A DNA stretch of 64,000 bases. Origin: Herminiimonas sp. (lineage in GTDB: Bacteria; Pseudomonadota; Gammaproteobacteria; Burkholderiales; Burkholderiaceae). Made by a program: the position numbers and the translations under genes. The notes beneath the pieces were generated by a model that did no database searches, was not told the origin of the DNA, and saw nothing but the letters and a program-made list of their open reading frames with translations. Of this stretch, positions 45,496 through 53,646 are shown one piece after another (position 1 is the stretch's first letter; each line of letters starts with the position of its first letter). The stretch lies in the NCBI RefSeq assembly GCF_030655415.1, contig NZ_JAURVN010000004.1, forward strand, positions 186,001-250,000, read 5' to 3'.

Positions 45496-46723
45496 CCAGA
45501 TCCATTTTTGCCCACCTGCGCGCGTCATTTTAGGTTGCGGCAGTCGTGCCCAGTTGCCAGCTTTGCTCGCACGCCTGGGCTATAAATCTGGCGTACTCGT
45601 CACCGATACATTCTTCAGCAAACAAACTCCCTGGGTAAAAGAATACATAGACGCCGCCACTGCGCTCGGCATAGAAACCGTCGTCTTTGAAGGTGGCAAA
45701 CCAGATCCAACCACCACGCTATGCGACGATGCAACGCAAGAAATCCGCAGCAAGCTAAGTGGCAAAAAACTCGATCACGTCATCGCTCTCGGCGGCGGCA
45801 GCAACATCGATCTGGCGAAAGCTTTGTGCGTCACGCTTCCCGACGGCAAACCAGTCAAACAATTCATAGGCGCCCTCCCAGCAGCGCCTCACGCATTACC
45901 CTTGATTGCCTTGCCGACCACCGCTGGCACAGGTTCTGAAGCGACACCGGGCGCGATCCTGATTGATCCCAGCAATGCGACCAAAGTTGCGGTAATGGAT
46001 AACGTATTGCGTCCAGTGATCGCACTGATCGATCCAGAATTCACCTACACCTGCCCACCGCGCGTCACGGCCGACTCCGGCGTGGATGCACTAACGCATG
46101 CGCTGGAATCGTACGTAACACTGGACTCATTCGAATTCGATCGCAGCGGCCATCCCGATCCTGGCTATAGCGGTCGCTCGTCGCTAACCATGTTATTCGC
46201 GCATCAAGCTATTGACCTCTGCGCGCGGTTTTTGATGCGCACTTATCACGATGGCAGCGACACCGAAGCACGCATAGGCATGGCTTACGCGAGTCATTAC
46301 GCGGCCTTGTCTTATGGCGGCGCTGGCTTGAACGCAGTACACGGCATTGCGTATGCAGTCGCCGGACTGACGCATCAATCGCACGGCAGTACCAACGCCG
46401 TCATGCTGCCTTACGTCATCGATGCCTTGCGTGTGACGCGCCATAAAGAACTTGTTGAAGTCGCACGCCTGTTCGGCCTGGATGGCAAAGATGAACAGCA
46501 AGTCGTGCAGCAATTGCCCGCTCTGTTGCGAGATCTGATTGCTCAACTAGGGATTCCAACCACGTTAAAAGACTTTGGGATTGCACAAGAACAATTACCC
46601 GCTTTAGTCGAAGACGCACTGGCCGTTACTCGCCTTGCAAAGGCATTTCCCGTCGCAGACGTAGCTGGTACTTACGCAAAAATTGTTCAGCGCGCATGGG
46701 CCGGAGGGTTAGGAACGACGTGA
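45482..46723 (+). CDS. Iron-containing alcohol dehydrogenase (maleylacetate reductase-like)
   Basis: A 413-residue protein. NAD-binding loop GGGSNIDLAK and PTTAGTGSEAT, metal ligands Asp and His in DSGVDALTHALE and NAVHGIAYAVAGLTHQSHG. The family is group III Fe-dependent; nearest functions are alcohol oxidation and maleylacetate reduction. A longer frame starts at 45296 inside the hydrolase gene, but the ATG at 45482 begins the family's usual first strand (ARVILGCGSRAQLPAL). Last residues AWAGGLGTT. Co-translated with the hydrolase. Confidence 0.88.
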   Translation: MRTNDQIHFCPPARVILGCGSRAQLPALLARLGYKSGVLVTDTFFSKQTPWVKEYIDAATALGIETVVFEGGKPDPTTTLCDDATQEIRSKLSGKKLDHVIALGGGSNIDLAKALCVTLPDGKPVKQFIGALPAAPHALPLIALPTTAGTGSEATPGAILIDPSNATKVAVMDNVLRPVIALIDPEFTYTCPPRVTADSGVDALTHALESYVTLDSFEFDRSGHPDPGYSGRSSLTMLFAHQAIDLCARFLMRTYHDGSDTEARIGMAYASHYAALSYGGAGLNAVHGIAYAVAGLTHQSHGSTNAVMLPYVIDALRVTRHKELVEVARLFGLDGKDEQQVVQQLPALLRDLIAQLGIPTTLKDFGIAQEQLPALVEDALAVTRLAKAFPVADVAGTYAKIVQRAWAGGLGTT

Positions 46724-46812
46724 AAGCGTCGTAAAAATGATGCACTCAGTTGAAAGTTTTTAACGTGGTAAAAGTCTTCTTTAATTTTCACTGAATATCA
46801 CTAAGATTCATG

Positions 46813-46826
46813 TAATATATTAGTTA
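46813..46826. promoter_or_regulatory. Shared regulatory element before the MFS gene
   Basis: TAATATATTAGTTA is identical over 14 bases to the element at 42951-42964. It includes the palindrome TAATATATTA; TGTAATAT at 46811-46818 could serve as an extended -10. It lies 75 bp before the MFS start and 90 bp after the dehydrogenase stop. Confidence 0.55.
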
Positions 46827-46887
46827 GCAACAAACATAAATCCAATAAAAAGCCGCGCGAATGATGCGGCATTACCGGAGACAAAAA

Positions 46888-48267
46888 ATGAACGCAACGC
46901 CTGGAGCCCAGCTCCTTTCCAATGTCGCGGCACGCCTGGAACGGCTACCGATGACACGCTATCAACGCACCTTGTTCGGCATCATCGCAACTGCGTGGTT
47001 TTTCGATTCGATGGATCTCGGCATCATGACCTTCGTGCTCGGCTCCATCAAAGCGGAGTTCGGTCTGAGTACGACGCAAGCCGGCTTGCTGGCCAGTTCC
47101 AGCTTTCTCGGCATGTTTCTCGGTGCAGCCACGGCCGGGATGCTGGCAGATAAGTTCGGCCGCAAGCCGGTTTTCCAGTGGAGCATGGTGTTCTGGGGTG
47201 TCGGCAGCTTGTTGTGCGGCTTCGCTCAAAACGTCGATCAGTTGATGATGTTCCGTGTACTGCTCGGCTTCGGCATGGGGATGGAGTTTCCAATCGGCTT
47301 ATCTATGGTTTCAGAAATTGTCCCCGCCAAAAGTCGCGGTCGATATGTCGCGATTCTGGAAGGTTTCTGGCCACTCGGCTTTATCGCGGCCGGCATCGTC
47401 GCCTACCTGACGCTGCCACTAATAGGTTGGCGCGGTATCTTCATCGCCTTGTCAGTTCCTGCAGTATTTGTATTTGTGATTCGTCGTTATGTGCCTGAGT
47501 CGCCACGCTGGCTGGAAGAAGTCGGCCGCATTGAAGAAGCAGATCGCGTCACGACCAATATTGAACAACACGTGATTGCGGCAAACAAGGGCCAGCCCTT
47601 GCCTGCACCAACAGCTGCGATCGCAATTCCAGAAAAAGTGAACAAGCGCGCATTGTTCGCCGAACTCTGGCATGGCGTGTATGCCAAGCGCACAATCATG
47701 TTGTGGTCGCTCTGGTTCTTTGCTTTGCTCGGCTACTACGGCCTCACCACATGGCTGGGAGCTTTGCTGCAACAAGCAGGTTATGAAGTCACCAAATCGG
47801 TTACCTACACCATCTATATTTCATTGGCAGGTATTCCCGGCTTCATCTTCTCTGCATGGCTGCTGGAAGCCTGGGGAAGAAAACCAACTTGCGTCTTGAT
47901 GCTGCTCGGTAGCGCGTGCTCCGCTTACGTGTACGGTCAAGTGGCAACGGCACAAGCGCCGGTTGCACAATTGATAGGATCTGGCCTTTGCATGCAGTTC
48001 TTCATGTTCGGCATGTGGTCCGTGCTCTACGCCTATACACCGGAGCTCTACCCTACGCGCTCCCGTGCAACTGGTGCCGGCTTTGCATCATCAGTCGGGC
48101 GTCTTGGCTCATTACTCGGCCCATTCGCAGTTGGTGTGATCCTGCCATTTACCGGTCACACCGGCGTCTTTACTCTGGGCGCAATTTCATTCTGTGCGGC
48201 AGCGTTGATCGTCATCACGCTGGGAATAGAAACCAAAGGGAAATCGCTGGAAGAAGTTTCTGCTTGA
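46888..48267 (+). CDS. MFS metabolite transporter (sugar/acid symporter branch, NiaP-like)
   Basis: A 459-residue protein from the ATG at 46888, where GGAG lies 7 bases upstream. It has 12 membrane segments. DSMDLGIMTFVLG is the first-helix motif with acidic residues; GMLADKFGRKPVFQWSM and SRGRYVAILEGFWPLG are the loop 2-3 and 4-5 motifs; PESPRWLE follows TM6; LYPTRSRATGAG is in the second half. These features match proton symporters for aromatic acids, nicotinate or sugars. In this setting it could bring in the substrate of the hydrolase and dehydrogenase. It is followed by a strong terminator. Confidence 0.85.
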   Translation: MNATPGAQLLSNVAARLERLPMTRYQRTLFGIIATAWFFDSMDLGIMTFVLGSIKAEFGLSTTQAGLLASSSFLGMFLGAATAGMLADKFGRKPVFQWSMVFWGVGSLLCGFAQNVDQLMMFRVLLGFGMGMEFPIGLSMVSEIVPAKSRGRYVAILEGFWPLGFIAAGIVAYLTLPLIGWRGIFIALSVPAVFVFVIRRYVPESPRWLEEVGRIEEADRVTTNIEQHVIAANKGQPLPAPTAAIAIPEKVNKRALFAELWHGVYAKRTIMLWSLWFFALLGYYGLTTWLGALLQQAGYEVTKSVTYTIYISLAGIPGFIFSAWLLEAWGRKPTCVLMLLGSACSAYVYGQVATAQAPVAQLIGSGLCMQFFMFGMWSVLYAYTPELYPTRSRATGAGFASSVGRLGSLLGPFAVGVILPFTGHTGVFTLGAISFCAAALIVITLGIETKGKSLEEVSA

Positions 48268-48332
48268 GGAATAAATACTAGAGTAGTTAAGCGAAAAGTG
48301 AAACGCTTAAAAAACGCTTAAATTGCATCTAT

Positions 48333-48370
48333 AAAAAGCCCGGGACAATTCAATTATTCCGGGCTTTTTT
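48333..48370 (+). terminator. Rho-independent terminator after the MFS gene
   Basis: AAAAAGCCCGG and CCGGGCTTTTTT form a strong stem with a T-run. It isolates the following N-hydroxylase/DUF1989 pair from the MFS transcript. A short tandem repeat of ACGCTTAAA lies just before it. Confidence 0.9.
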
Positions 48371-48539
48371 ACGCCTGCTGTCTATGAATTTTTCATGAAT
48401 GGTTGATGACCTGATTCTCGACCTGCCAACACTACCTCGACCTAGAACCAAGGTTGCCTTATTGCATTTCCTGATCACCTACATTCATTCGCGTAGTTCT
48501 CTGATACACGCAGCAAGCGTTATTCATTATGTTTACGCG

Positions 48540-49355
48540 ATGGATAAAACGATCAATCTGCCAACGCAAAACACTGCAATCAACCCGGATGCAAATCCTT
48601 TCGATAGCAAGCAAGCGCTTGAGAGCAGCAACTATGCGGGCTTCATCGACAAGAAGCTGGTGGCGGGTGAGGACTTGAGTGAAAAGCCTGATCCTTTACT
48701 CGGCTTCATCCATGATTCGTTTCGATCTCTGGTATTGAATCCGCAATTTTCCTGCGTGGGTGCGAAGTCCGCGATACAACAAGGCGGCTATCGCTTTGGC
48801 CACTATGACGAGCTGGCGAGTACAGAAGCGACTGCCGGATTGGCACGTGATCTTTTCCGCTTCCTGCAAGAACAGCCCATGTTGAAAGGTGAGTTTTCGA
48901 CTTTTGTCGCGACATTTTCAAATCCGATCATTCATTCAGAAGATCAGTTCGAAAAATTACTGTGGCAGCAATTACAGAAATTATATGAAGTCGATGCACC
49001 GCTACATGCGTGGGATTCGCAAGTCAGCGACGATCCTGACAATCCACACTTTGCATTCAGCTTTGCGACGCAGAGTTTTTTTGTCGTCGGTTTGCATCCT
49101 GCAGCATCTCGTTACACGCGTCGATTTGCATGGCCTACGCTGGTATTTAATCTGCATGCGCAATTCGAGCAATTGCGTGAAGAAGGACGCTTTGAACGCA
49201 TGCAGGAAGTGATCCGTTCGCGAGAAACTGCATTACAAGGTTCACTCAACGAAAATCTGACCGACTACGGTTCTAAATCCGACGCGCGTCAATATTCCGG
49301 GCGACCAGTCAGTGATGATTGGCAGTGCCCCTTCTCCACCAAGAAAGATGACTGA
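48540..49355 (+). CDS. YqcI/YcgG-family heme-dependent N-hydroxylase (GntA-like)
   Basis: A 271-residue protein from the ATG at 48540; the frame is open 47 codons further upstream, but that part is not conserved and overlaps the spacer after the terminator. Family features: LLGFIHDSFRSLVLNPQFSCVGAKSA near the N-terminus with the likely Cys heme ligand, then EQPMLKGEFSTFVATF, LWQQLQKLYEVDA, DDPDNPHFAFSFATQSFFVVGLHPAASRYTRRF and FNLHAQFEQLRE. Known relatives (GntA, DcsA/AglA type) add a hydroxyl group to a guanidino nitrogen with heme and O2. The coupled DUF1989 partner supports guanidino chemistry, but the substrate is not known. Confidence 0.82.
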   Translation: MDKTINLPTQNTAINPDANPFDSKQALESSNYAGFIDKKLVAGEDLSEKPDPLLGFIHDSFRSLVLNPQFSCVGAKSAIQQGGYRFGHYDELASTEATAGLARDLFRFLQEQPMLKGEFSTFVATFSNPIIHSEDQFEKLLWQQLQKLYEVDAPLHAWDSQVSDDPDNPHFAFSFATQSFFVVGLHPAASRYTRRFAWPTLVFNLHAQFEQLREEGRFERMQEVIRSRETALQGSLNENLTDYGSKSDARQYSGRPVSDDWQCPFSTKKDD

Positions 49356-49944
49356 ACTGATGGAATATCGCCATATTGATCCGCAAAGCGGGACTGCATT
49401 CAAATTGAAACGAGGACAAATTCTGCGCGTCATTGATCCTATGGGTGAGCAAGTGTCCGACTTGATGGCGTATCGAGAAGAAGATCTGGATGAGTATTTA
49501 TCCTCAGGCCGCACCATCGATTATGCAAATACGATCTACGTCACGAGTGGACATATTCTCTATTCGAATCGTAGTAATCCAATGTTTACGATCTTGAATG
49601 ATCAGGTCGGTCGTCATGACTTTTTATTGACGCCATGCAGTCCGGAGACATTCAAAATCATCTATAACAATCACGCGCATCACCCAAGTTGCTTCGCCAA
49701 TCTGGCGCAAAATTTGGCGCCGTATGGCATTGCGCCGGATAGCATTCCGACGACATTCAATATCTTCATGAATGTAAAAATTGGAGAGAATGGCGAGCTG
49801 ACTATAGATCCACCTCTATCAAAGGCGGGACAATATATAGAGCTGCGTGCAGAGATGGATATGGTGGTTGGAGTGACGGCATGCTCAGCAGAGATGTCGA
49901 ACAACTATTCGTTCAAGCCGATTGATATTCAGATATACGGCTAA
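49348..49944 (+). CDS. DUF1989 protein, CgdA/CgdB-like
   Basis: A 198-residue protein whose ATG overlaps the stop of the previous gene (8-base overlap), so the two are co-translated. It shows GRTIDYANTIYVTSGHILYSN and the family motif RHDFLLTPCSPETFK (likely catalytic or structural Cys), then PTTFNIFMNVKIGENGEL. DUF1989 includes the two subunits of carboxyguanidine deiminase, formerly called urea-carboxylase-associated proteins. This single copy without a urea carboxylase nearby is a different setting; it may act on the N-hydroxylated product. Function is inferred. Confidence 0.8.
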   Translation: MTELMEYRHIDPQSGTAFKLKRGQILRVIDPMGEQVSDLMAYREEDLDEYLSSGRTIDYANTIYVTSGHILYSNRSNPMFTILNDQVGRHDFLLTPCSPETFKIIYNNHAHHPSCFANLAQNLAPYGIAPDSIPTTFNIFMNVKIGENGELTIDPPLSKAGQYIELRAEMDMVVGVTACSAEMSNNYSFKPIDIQIYG

Positions 49945-50215
49945 ATTCCAGTAAGAAATTTCAACCGTTCTGCGGCTAATTTTAGCTTTGGAGATTATTC
50001 AATTTTCCAAGCAGGATTTGCTATCGGCCTGATTTTATCGATGGCCGATTGATACGTTTTTTCAGAAGGATTTTCATGAGCAGCGCGTCGCCATCCTTTA
50101 CCCAGCGGCGCCATTGAAACCTGATGATAAAAAAGGCATAATGCAGCACCTAAGCGACCCGCTGTCATATTTGTCTTCGATGGAACCGCACTGCGTTTCT
50201 TCTGCTAAAAATTTT

Positions 50216-50292
<77 letters not shown>

Positions 50293-50401
50293 AAAACCTA
50301 CTCCATTCTTGTATTTTTATCTGTGAGTTGCGAGTACTGCGTCGCGCTATGTTTTGCCTTGCCACGAATCAAAAACGTAGCGCATAAAAATCACAAACGT
50401 C

Positions 50402-50653
50402 CTACTCCTTCAGCTCGTTCACCATTGCATAGCCTTTGGAAAAACCTGCCGCCAAAGCCTCATTCGCCGAACGATAATCAGCATCGTCACCCGACTCCGC
50501 AGCCAATTCACTTTCTGCTGTCGCATCAACACCGGGTTCGCAAATTCTGACCGAGTAGTCCCACTGATGCTTAGCGTCTTCCTTCTGCAAAGTCGTGACG
50601 TGAACTTCCATCCCTTTGTAGAGCTCGGTACTCCAGTTTTGCTGTTGTTCCAT
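50402..50653 (-). CDS. Small acidic hypothetical protein
   Basis: An 83-residue protein: MEQQQNWSTELYKGMEVHV, then a strand pattern WDYSVRICEPG, an acidic middle (AESELAAESGDDADY) and a helix ANEALAAGFSKGYAMVNEL. It looks like a small alpha-beta cytosolic protein. I do not recognise a named family, though similar short proteins with a GYAMVNEL-like end are common in Oxalobacteraceae. It lies convergent with tRNA-Arg. Confidence 0.6.
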   Translation of the reverse strand: MEQQQNWSTELYKGMEVHVTTLQKEDAKHQWDYSVRICEPGVDATAESELAAESGDDADYRSANEALAAGFSKGYAMVNELKE

Positions 50654-50719
50654 GGCGCGTCCTTAATCAATATTTACAAACTGACAGACTGAATTTTTAC
50701 GAAACAGAAATTCTGGACA

Positions 50720-50911
50720 CTAATGTCTTGGATCTTCCACTTCTGGATTTGGTGAAGGCACTGGATCTTCCTGTGGCACCGGATGCTCACCCGGCAAAGG
50801 ATCTTCAATCGGCTCAGGCACTGGTGCTCTGTGCGCCTGTATATCCGACGCAAAACCGAACATCGCAAAGAACTTCGAATATTCCTGAACATTCGCTACG
50901 GATAAATTCAT
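50720..50911 (-). CDS. Small proline-rich hypothetical protein
   Basis: A 63-residue frame with AAGGTG eight bases before the ATG. Residues 1-27 could form helices (VQEYSKFFAMFGFA); residues 29-63 are repeats of Pro and acidic residues (PVPEPIEDPLPGEHPVPQED). No domain recognised. A good ribosome site and protein-like composition support it; it could be chance. Confidence 0.45.
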   Translation of the reverse strand: MNLSVANVQEYSKFFAMFGFASDIQAHRAPVPEPIEDPLPGEHPVPQEDPVPSPNPEVEDPRH

Positions 50912-51143
50912 TTGGCTTCACCTTGTCTATGTAATCTCGAACAACAATACCACGCCATGCATTTGAATTCGGTGCGCGCAATAGCACAAGCACCAATCTA
51001 GAAATCGGCTTGCGCCGAATCGAGTTACCTGAAGAACAATAGAGATAATCAAATTACAAAACGTGGCTCGTATGTATCAGAGCATGATGTTGGCCGAATG
51101 TTCCGGAATCGGAAGCACTGGAAATAACAGACAAAATTATGGA

Positions 51144-51177
51144 CGAAAAAAAGGACTAGCTATTAAGCTAGTCCTTT
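51144..51177 (-). terminator. Terminator of tRNA-Pro
   Basis: On the minus strand the stem AAGGACTAGCTTAATAGCTAGTCCTT-like dyad (GGACTAGCT / AGCTAGTCC) is followed by a T-run (the A-run at 51146-51152). It begins a few bases after the tRNA 3' end at 51184. Confidence 0.85.
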
Positions 51178-51183
51178 AAATTC

Positions 51184-51260
51184 TGGTCGGAGTACAAGGA
51201 TTCGAACCTTGGACCCCCTGGTCCCAAACCAGGTGCGCTACCGGGCTGCGCTACACTCCG
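51184..51260 (-). tRNA. tRNA-Pro(TGG)
   Basis: On the minus strand the acceptor CGGAGTG pairs with TACTCCG (one wobble), the anticodon stem CCTGG/CCAGG encloses TTTGGGA with anticodon TGG, the T stem is AAGGTTCGAATCCTT, and the 3' CCA is encoded. Length 77. It reads CCN proline codons. It lies upstream of a terminator and downstream of glmM on the same strand. Confidence 0.95.
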
Positions 51261-51336
51261 AAGAACGAAATAATACTGCAATATGCGACTTCGGTCAACG
51301 ACTAAAGTGCTTTGGGCACCAAGATTTTGCAGAAAA

Positions 51337-52683
51337 TTAAGTGTTTAATTTTTCCGCGATTCGGCGCGCCATTTTATCGGCCATTTCGGCATCTTTTGCT
51401 TCCACCATCACGCGGATCAAAGGCTCGGTTCCGGAGGCACGAATCAGGACACGGCCTTCTTCGCCCAACTCGGATTCAACCTGTTCTTTTTCGGCCAACA
51501 AAGCGGCGTTTTTCTTCCAGTCAAAACCCGGTGTGACTTTTACGTTGATCAAGGTCTGCGGGAACATCGCAATATCTTCAGTCAATTGTGCCAATGTTTT
51601 GCCGCTGCGTTTTAATGCAGACAAAATTTGCAAGGCAGAAATGATGCCGTCACCAGTGGTGTGTTTATCCAGGCACAGCATGTGACCAGATCCTTCGCCA
51701 CCGAGTAACCAGCCGTGTTCCTGGAGTGCTTCCAGCACGTAACGATCGCCTACATTGGCACGGACAAATCCTATGCCCATTTTTTTGAAGGCGACTTCCA
51801 GTGCCATATTCGTCATCAGCGTACCAACCGCGCCTGCGATGGGTGCGACGCTCATGCGATCCTTGACCATGATGTAAAGCAGTTCATCGCCATTGAAAAT
51901 CCGGCCAGATGAATCGACCACAATTAGACGATCGGCATCGCCATCCAGCGCAATCCCGATATCTGCCTTATTCGCTTTTACCGCTTCCACCAAAGCTTGC
52001 GGTGCAGTCGCGCCGACTTTGTCATTGATGTTGAAACCACTAGGTTGATTGCCGATCGCAATGACTTCTGCACCGAGCTCGTGGAATACATCCGGCGCGA
52101 TATGGTAAGCCGCACCATGCGCGCAATCGACGACGATTTTTGTACCGCGCAAATCGAGTTCGTTAGGGAATGTGCTTTTGCAAAATTCGATATAGCGACC
52201 GCGTGCATCATCGAGTCGCTTGGCACGACCAAGTTTTTCCGAGACGACGCAAGCCATCGGTTTATCCAGTGCGGCTTCAATTTCAAGCTCTGTCGCATCG
52301 GGTAATTTATTACCTGATGCCGAGAAAAACTTGATGCCGTTATCGTCGTAAGGATTATGCGACGCAGAGATGACAACGCCAGCGGATAAACGCAATGCGC
52401 GCGTCAAATAAGCCACGGCGGGTGTCGGCATCGGGCCGGCCAGCATGACGTCCACACCTGCAGCGGAGAAACCTGCTTCCAGTGCTGCTTCGAGCATATA
52501 GCCAGAAATTCGCGTGTCCTTGCCGATCAAGACAACCGGTCTGCTACCGGACACTTTTGATGTACTTGATTTAGTGAGGACAGTGCCGGCTGCGTAGCCA
52601 AGTCGCATGACGAAATCAGGAGTAATCGGAGTCACACCAACTTTGCCGCGGATACCATCGGTACCGAAATATTTTCTGGTCAT
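51337..52683 (-). CDS. glmM: Phosphoglucosamine mutase
   Basis: A 448-residue protein of the usual length. It converts glucosamine-6-phosphate to glucosamine-1-phosphate for UDP-GlcNAc and so for peptidoglycan and LPS. Signatures: [13 protein letters not shown] at the N-terminus; catalytic phosphoserine in [18 protein letters not shown]; Mg loop [10 protein letters not shown]; sugar loop GGEGSGHM; phosphate loop [12 protein letters not shown]. It follows folP by 38 bp on the same strand, the classic order in proteobacteria. Confidence 0.97.
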   Translation of the reverse strand: MTRKYFGTDGIRGKVGVTPITPDFVMRLGYAAGTVLTKSSTSKVSGSRPVVLIGKDTRISGYMLEAALEAGFSAAGVDVMLAGPMPTPAVAYLTRALRLSAGVVISASHNPYDDNGIKFFSASGNKLPDATELEIEAALDKPMACVVSEKLGRAKRLDDARGRYIEFCKSTFPNELDLRGTKIVVDCAHGAAYHIAPDVFHELGAEVIAIGNQPSGFNINDKVGATAPQALVEAVKANKADIGIALDGDADRLIVVDSSGRIFNGDELLYIMVKDRMSVAPIAGAVGTLMTNMALEVAFKKMGIGFVRANVGDRYVLEALQEHGWLLGGEGSGHMLCLDKHTTGDGIISALQILSALKRSGKTLAQLTEDIAMFPQTLINVKVTPGFDWKKNAALLAEKEQVESELGEEGRVLIRASGTEPLIRVMVEAKDAEMADKMARRIAEKLNT

Positions 52684-52721
52684 TTTTTAGTTTTAATTTC
52701 TTGTTTAGTTTTATTTATTTT

Positions 52722-53561
52722 TCACTGATTGACCGCATGCCAAACCGTCAGTGCATCCACGGTTTCTGCCACATCATGCACACGCACTATGCGCGCACCG
52801 TTTGCCACTGAAGCGAGAGCGCCAGCAAGACTACCTGCCATCCGCTGCGCGACCGGTTTATCCAGAATCGCGCCTATCATAGACTTACGCGATAAACCTG
52901 CGAGCAAAGGCAAATCAAGAGTCGTTTGCAAGTGTTCGATATTTTTTAGCAAGGCGATGTTATGCGCAAGCGATTTTCCAAAACCGAATCCAGGATCGAT
53001 GCAGATTCGATCACGCGCGATACCTATTTGTTCCATCGCCGCTATACGCTCACTCAAGAACGCGCTGACATCGGCGACCACGTCTTGATACTCGGGTTTT
53101 AACTGCATGCTTTGCGGATCTTTTTGCATGTGCATCACGCATAATGCGCAATCAAGTTCTGCCACTGCTTCCAACGCGCCGGGTGCACGGAAGCCGTTGA
53201 TATCGTTAATCATATCCGCGCCAGCAGCAATCGCTTCACGCATTACTTCTGGCTTGTAGGTATCGATGGATAGCGGCTTGCCGCAGTCGCGCAAGGCGTA
53301 CACCAAAGGCATGACGCGCGCGAGCTCATCCATCAATGAAACAGGCTGTGAACCAGGACGGGTTGATTCACCGCCGATGTCAATGATGTCGACACCAGCC
53401 GCAATCATTTCTTCTGCATACGAAATCGCTGAATCCAGCGCATGGTATTTGCCGGCGTCAGAAAAAGAGTCGGGTGTGATATTCAAAATACCCATGACCA
53501 GCGGACGCGAAGTCGCATCCACACGAAGACGATAACGACCACATTGCAAATGAGTTTGCAT
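52722..53561 (-). CDS. folP: Dihydropteroate synthase
   Basis: The protein has 279 residues from the ATG at 53561; a GTG three codons upstream is also possible. It joins 6-hydroxymethyl-dihydropterin diphosphate with p-aminobenzoate in folate synthesis and is the sulfonamide target. Motifs: VMGILNITPDSFSDAGKY, DIIDIGGESTRPGSQPVS, MINDINGF, CIDPGFGFGKSLAHN and GLSRKSMIGAI. It lies just past the strong terminator that follows ftsH, so it may have its own promoter in or beyond that terminator. Confidence 0.96.
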   Translation of the reverse strand: MQTHLQCGRYRLRVDATSRPLVMGILNITPDSFSDAGKYHALDSAISYAEEMIAAGVDIIDIGGESTRPGSQPVSLMDELARVMPLVYALRDCGKPLSIDTYKPEVMREAIAAGADMINDINGFRAPGALEAVAELDCALCVMHMQKDPQSMQLKPEYQDVVADVSAFLSERIAAMEQIGIARDRICIDPGFGFGKSLAHNIALLKNIEHLQTTLDLPLLAGLSRKSMIGAILDKPVAQRMAGSLAGALASVANGARIVRVHDVAETVDALTVWHAVNQ

Positions 53562-53571
53562 AAATCTCACT

Positions 53572-53607
53572 GAAAAAATAAAAAGGGTGAGGATTGCTCC
53601 TCACCCT
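53572..53607 (-). terminator. Terminator between ftsH and folP
   Basis: On the minus strand AGGGTGAGGA and TCCTCACCCT (10-bp perfect stem, loop GCAA) precede a run of TTTTTATTTTTT. It lies 40 bp after the ftsH stop and directly before folP, so ftsH and folP-glmM are not simply one transcript. Confidence 0.9.
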
Positions 53608-53646
53608 GCATTAAATCATCCCACCTTCAAGCAATATGCTGAACGC

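Noticed and set aside
48399..48539. 47-codon N-terminal extension of the GntA-like protein
   Set aside because: It starts right after a terminator, has no family similarity, and the downstream ATG gives the usual length.
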